From Gammaproteobacteria bacterium (GTDB lineage Bacteria; Pseudomonadota; Gammaproteobacteria; Steroidobacterales; Woeseiaceae), in assembly GCA_029864095.1 (NCBI GenBank), contig JAOTUB010000016.1, positions 1 to 45,029 of the forward strand: 45,029 nucleotides of DNA, in the 5' to 3' direction. Shown piece by piece: positions 42,008-45,029 of the stretch (positions within the stretch are counted from its first letter, which is position 1; each line of letters begins with the position of its first letter). The notes under the pieces are model-generated. The model made no database searches, was not told the origin of the DNA, and was given only the letters and a program-made list of their open reading frames with translations. A program made the position numbers and the translations under genes.

Positions 42008-42115
42008 TCGACAAAGGGCAAACCTGACCAAAGTCAGGGACGCAAAGCCACGGGTCCTCGCTTCCTCCGAGAAGCCATGGATGACTCCCGAAGGACCCAG
42101 GATTGCCGGGCTGCC
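42008..42115 (+). ncRNA. Cyclic di-GMP-I (GEMM-I) riboswitch
   Basis: Contains AAAGGGCAAACC, a P2 hairpin CCTGAC-CAAA-GTCAGG, the conserved strand GGGACGCAAAGCC, a P3 stem GGGTCCT ... AGGACCC and the closing GGATTGCCGGGCTGCC. Order and bases match the GEMM-I aptamer. It ends about 32 nt before the start codon of a large surface protein. No terminator hairpin with a T tract follows, so control is more likely at translation, with GGGTGG before the ATG as the site to hide. The element senses cyclic di-GMP and would tie expression of the surface protein to the attached or motile state. Confidence 0.88.
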
Positions 42116-42146
42116 GAAGCGCAGAATGTTAATCGGGTGGCTCATC

Positions 42147-45029
42147 ATGAATACGAAACCAGGGCTCGCCAGCAGCAGACTCGGCATTGCAAAATTCACG
42201 GCGGCAATCGCAACTGGCGCGCTGTTTATTGCCACTGCGACTGCCGAAGTCGTCAATTCCACAGGCAACGCCAGCGATAACGATCTGAATGACGATTTTT
42301 GCAATACCGGTTCGACGAATGCGATCGGCGCTGCGGAATGTACATTGCGCGCCGCGATCCAGACGCTGAATCAGGGTGGTCTACCCGGGGTCATAGACTT
42401 CGCGATTCCGAGTGATGCTGACCCGGGCTGCGATGCCGTCACGAAGGTGTGTACGCTGGCCCGCGGTGCTCAGGGCGCACAACTACCACACATTGCTGTC
42501 CCTATCACCATCAGTGGCTACTCTCAGCCGGAAGCGGAACGCAATACACTGGCAGTGGGCAGCAATGCGAACCTCGTCATCGAACTGAAGAATTTTTCGC
42601 TTGAGCTGGACGGCAGTGATTCGCTGGTCGAAGGCCTAGTCATCAATAATTTTGGGAACGTATGGCTTGACAGCGACGGCAACACGGTTCGTGGCAACTA
42701 CATCGGCACTGATCCCACGGGGCTGATTGCTGATCCGAACAACGCAGGTGTCATGGTTCGCAATAACGCCATGAATAATGTGGTTGGTGGCCTTTCAACC
42801 GAGCACCGCAACATCATCTCGGGCAACAGCGGGAACGGTATCACTGCCTGTCAGCCATTCTGCGGTGGCAACCAGTGCGGACCCGAATGTGGCGGTAATC
42901 GGATTGTCGGCAATTATATCGGCGTCGATGCCACCGGCTTGGCGTCGTTGCCAAACAGCGGCACCGGAGTCCTTCTCGGTTCTTACAACAACACCGTTCG
43001 CGACAATGTAATCGCTGGCAACCGCTCTAGCGGTATCTCGCTGCTCGGTGGTAACAATATCGTACGCGGCAATTACATTGGCGTTGCTGCCGACGGGACG
43101 ACCGCATTGGGAAACCGCGGATCCGGGATAGTTGTGAACGGCAACCAGTTCGATCTCGATGATGGTGGCGGAGGAAATCAGATCGGTGGGCTGCTCGCCG
43201 AAGACGGTAATATCATTGCCAATAGCGAGATTGCGGAAGGCATAACGGTAGGCGGCACCGAACGCAATACCGCGAACTCGATTTTATCCAACAGTATCTA
43301 TCGCAATAATGCGCTTGGAATCGATTTGGCCGGGTTCCTGGGTGTTACCGATAACGACCCGGGCGACGCGGACACGGGCGCAAACAATCTGCAGAATTTT
43401 CCGGTTGTCACCGCGGCTGCCCTCAGCGATCTCGAGTCGCTGATTCAGGGCACGCTGAATAGCACTCCGTCTACGCAGTTCACATTACAGTTCTTTGCGA
43501 ATACCGCCTGTAACAACGACTTCGCCCCACAGAACCACGGCGAGGGCGAAACCCTGCTAGGCACAGTGTCTGTCACCACCGACGCGAACGGAGACGTGAC
43601 GTTCTCCGAAACGGTCGGACCTGCGCCGGTCGGGCAAGCAGTCGTGACGGCGACGGCAACCGATCCGGATGGTAATACGTCCGAGTTCTCGGAGTGCTTC
43701 AATGGAATCTTCGCCGAGTCGGTCGATCTTCAAATTTCGAAAACGCCAGATGCCGATACGGTGATTGTCGGCGAGGGCGTCGTCTATACAATCGTTGTGT
43801 CTCATGCTGCGGATTCGAAAGACGCTAGTGGCGTGCAAATCACCGATACGCTCCCTGCAGGACTGACCTTCGTCTCAGTCAGGGTGGTACAGGGTCCGGG
43901 GTTCTGCGTTGAGAACGCTGGGGAGATTACCTGCGATGTCGGGGCTCTGCCGGATGGCCAATCGAGCGTAATCGAGCTTCAGGTCCGAGCCGACACGGCA
44001 GCGACAATCAGCAATGAGGCGTCGGTGACATCGACGGAACCCGACAAAGACGTGGCGGACAACACGGCGAGCACCGACGTCAGCGTCGTGCTCGGTGACA
44101 TTACGGTTACAGATTCCATAGCGCCGATAGACGATCAGGACATCCCGTTCGGCCTGCTGTTCGCGCAAGAGATGCGCAGCGAAACCGTGACCGTGCAGAA
44201 TAACAGCACCGCGACGGTCACGCTCAACGCCGTGCCGTCGGATCCATTGGCGGCGCCCTTCTCCATTCCTGATTGGCAGAATTGCTTCGGTCAGACGCTG
44301 GCGCCATTCGCCCTCTGCACGATGAGTGTCCAATTCGCGCCTACCGTTCCCGGTGAGGCTTATTCCTCGAGTTTCGAGATCGGTTTTGGTACCTCATCCG
44401 CTCTGGTAACGGTAAGTGGAGCATCGGCGGCAGGCATCAGCGATATCAGCGTTCAGAAGGATGTCGATATGGACATTCTCGCGACCGAGCAGGATGTGGT
44501 GACCTTCACGGTGACCGTCAGCAACGCCGGACCCGACCCGGCCGATGTAAATGTGACCGATACGCTGCCCGAGCAGTTGCAGATTCCGATTGGTATGGAA
44601 CCCGCTACCGATGGCGTGGGCGTAGTAAATCGCAACGGAAACGAAGTCGTATGGGATATTTCCCCGCTGGGCGTCGGTGCTGCGGCGACCCTGGACATTC
44701 CTGTGCAGCTCGTGCCCGGGACGGGCGTGGGCTGCGTCACCAACATAGTTGAAGCGGTATTGGTCGATGCACGCGCCGCCGATCCTAACGGGGACGACAA
44801 CAGCGCGCCGCGAACGATCGGGGCGATCGGCGGTTGTGCAGATCTTTCAGTGGCGGGATTTATTGACGAGCAGTTCGACGCGCAGGGGTGGGAAACAGAA
44901 GCGCTTCCGGTATTTGTGCTCACGTTGAGGAATCTTGGGCCGACTTCGGCAACCGATGTCCGACTATTCGGAACTTTCACTGTGCCGCACCACGAAAATC
45001 TCGATCAGAAACCGCCGGGTTGCAATTAC
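42147..45029 (+). CDS. Large secreted CSLREA / DUF11 surface protein (partial, runs off the window)
   Basis: The open frame runs from ATG 42147 (GGGTGG 8 nt upstream) to the last base, 961 codons with no stop; ATG 42126 is an alternative. Residues about 10-35 form a signal peptide (FTAAIATGALFIATATAE). Then comes a CSLREA-type start (DDFCNTGS ... ECTLRAAIQTL) and a right-handed parallel beta-helix with many N-G/N-N turns (GNYIGTDPTG, GNYIGVDATG, GNYIGVAADG). A DUF11 domain (about 530-650, LQISKTPDADTVIVGEG, ITDTLPAGLTFVS), a choice-of-anchor-D-like domain (SVQFAPTVPG) and a second DUF11 (ISVQKDVDMDILATEQD, VTDTLPEQLQIP) follow. It is a predicted extracellular adhesin or matrix protein, controlled by the c-di-GMP riboswitch in its leader. 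Confidence 0.9.
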   Translation, partial: MNTKPGLASSRLGIAKFTAAIATGALFIATATAEVVNSTGNASDNDLNDDFCNTGSTNAIGAAECTLRAAIQTLNQGGLPGVIDFAIPSDADPGCDAVTKVCTLARGAQGAQLPHIAVPITISGYSQPEAERNTLAVGSNANLVIELKNFSLELDGSDSLVEGLVINNFGNVWLDSDGNTVRGNYIGTDPTGLIADPNNAGVMVRNNAMNNVVGGLSTEHRNIISGNSGNGITACQPFCGGNQCGPECGGNRIVGNYIGVDATGLASLPNSGTGVLLGSYNNTVRDNVIAGNRSSGISLLGGNNIVRGNYIGVAADGTTALGNRGSGIVVNGNQFDLDDGGGGNQIGGLLAEDGNIIANSEIAEGITVGGTERNTANSILSNSIYRNNALGIDLAGFLGVTDNDPGDADTGANNLQNFPVVTAAALSDLESLIQGTLNSTPSTQFTLQFFANTACNNDFAPQNHGEGETLLGTVSVTTDANGDVTFSETVGPAPVGQAVVTATATDPDGNTSEFSECFNGIFAESVDLQISKTPDADTVIVGEGVVYTIVVSHAADSKDASGVQITDTLPAGLTFVSVRVVQGPGFCVENAGEITCDVGALPDGQSSVIELQVRADTAATISNEASVTSTEPDKDVADNTASTDVSVVLGDITVTDSIAPIDDQDIPFGLLFAQEMRSETVTVQNNSTATVTLNAVPSDPLAAPFSIPDWQNCFGQTLAPFALCTMSVQFAPTVPGEAYSSSFEIGFGTSSALVTVSGASAAGISDISVQKDVDMDILATEQDVVTFTVTVSNAGPDPADVNVTDTLPEQLQIPIGMEPATDGVGVVNRNGNEVVWDISPLGVGAAATLDIPVQLVPGTGVGCVTNIVEAVLVDARAADPNGDDNSAPRTIGAIGGCADLSVAGFIDEQFDAQGWETEALPVFVLTLRNLGPTSATDVRLFGTFTVPHHENLDQKPPGCNY

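Noticed and set aside
1..45029. CRISPR array, prophage or plasmid replication genes
   Set aside because: No regular short repeats with unique spacers, no phage structural or integrase genes, and no Rep or Par proteins were seen.

Overview
The window reads as roughly 45 kb of chromosome from a Gram-negative gammaproteobacterium of the free-living, environmental (probably marine or sediment) kind. This is inferred from Sec and lipoprotein signals, a PQQ quinoprotein, an MbnH/MauG-like di-haem protein, DUF11 and Calx-beta surface proteins, a GEMM-I c-di-GMP riboswitch and moderately high GC. No rRNA or ribosomal operon is present to fix the taxon; a Woeseia-like lineage is a guess only.

Layout. 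1-4.5 kb: the end of a di-haem peroxidase gene, two unknown genes, a small SEC-C zinc-protein gene interrupted by an in-frame TGA, and a lipoprotein amidohydrolase. 4.6-6 kb: an IS110-family element. 6-8.2 kb: a pentapeptide-repeat protein with a Rossmann-like C-terminal domain, and a small membrane protein. 8.6-10.9 kb and 16.4-20 kb: two series of short, single, plus-strand genes (VOC, DUF1428, DUF3291, GNAT, unknown membrane and secreted proteins), nearly every one followed by an approximately 80 bp paired-hairpin repeat. 11-15 kb: a minus-strand operon of a secreted YD-repeat protein and two unknown exported proteins. 20.5-22.7 kb: a PQQ beta-propeller dehydrogenase. 22.9-23.6 kb: a tRNA-Gly gene cut off at its T arm, next to a 148 bp repeat identical to one 12.3 kb upstream and to a copied 3' fragment of a gene found 8 kb downstream. 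23.9-27.8 kb: a tightly coupled four-gene minus-strand operon with a class II cyclase-like barrel, a class I terpene-synthase-like protein and two unknown proteins. 28.6-30 kb: a TetR regulator overlapping an NnrU-family membrane protein, with a palindrome at the start codon. 30-36 kb: unknown genes, GFA and DUF4386 proteins, repeats, and an internally deleted IS110. 36.4-45 kb: cell-surface genes (Cys-rich lipoprotein, Calx-beta/DUF5666/GIN-like lipoprotein, a large CSLREA/DUF11 protein behind a c-di-GMP riboswitch), a nucleotidyltransferase and a class II glutamine amidotransferase.

The unusual features are the density of dispersed intergenic repeat families, which give the two short-gene blocks a cassette-like look without any visible integron integrase or attC; the four-gene split-terpene-cyclase-like operon; the truncated tRNA at a repeat junction; and two copies of a GEMM-like element, one apparently functional and one orphaned and decayed. 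All functional calls come from reading the sequence and recalling families; no search was run.
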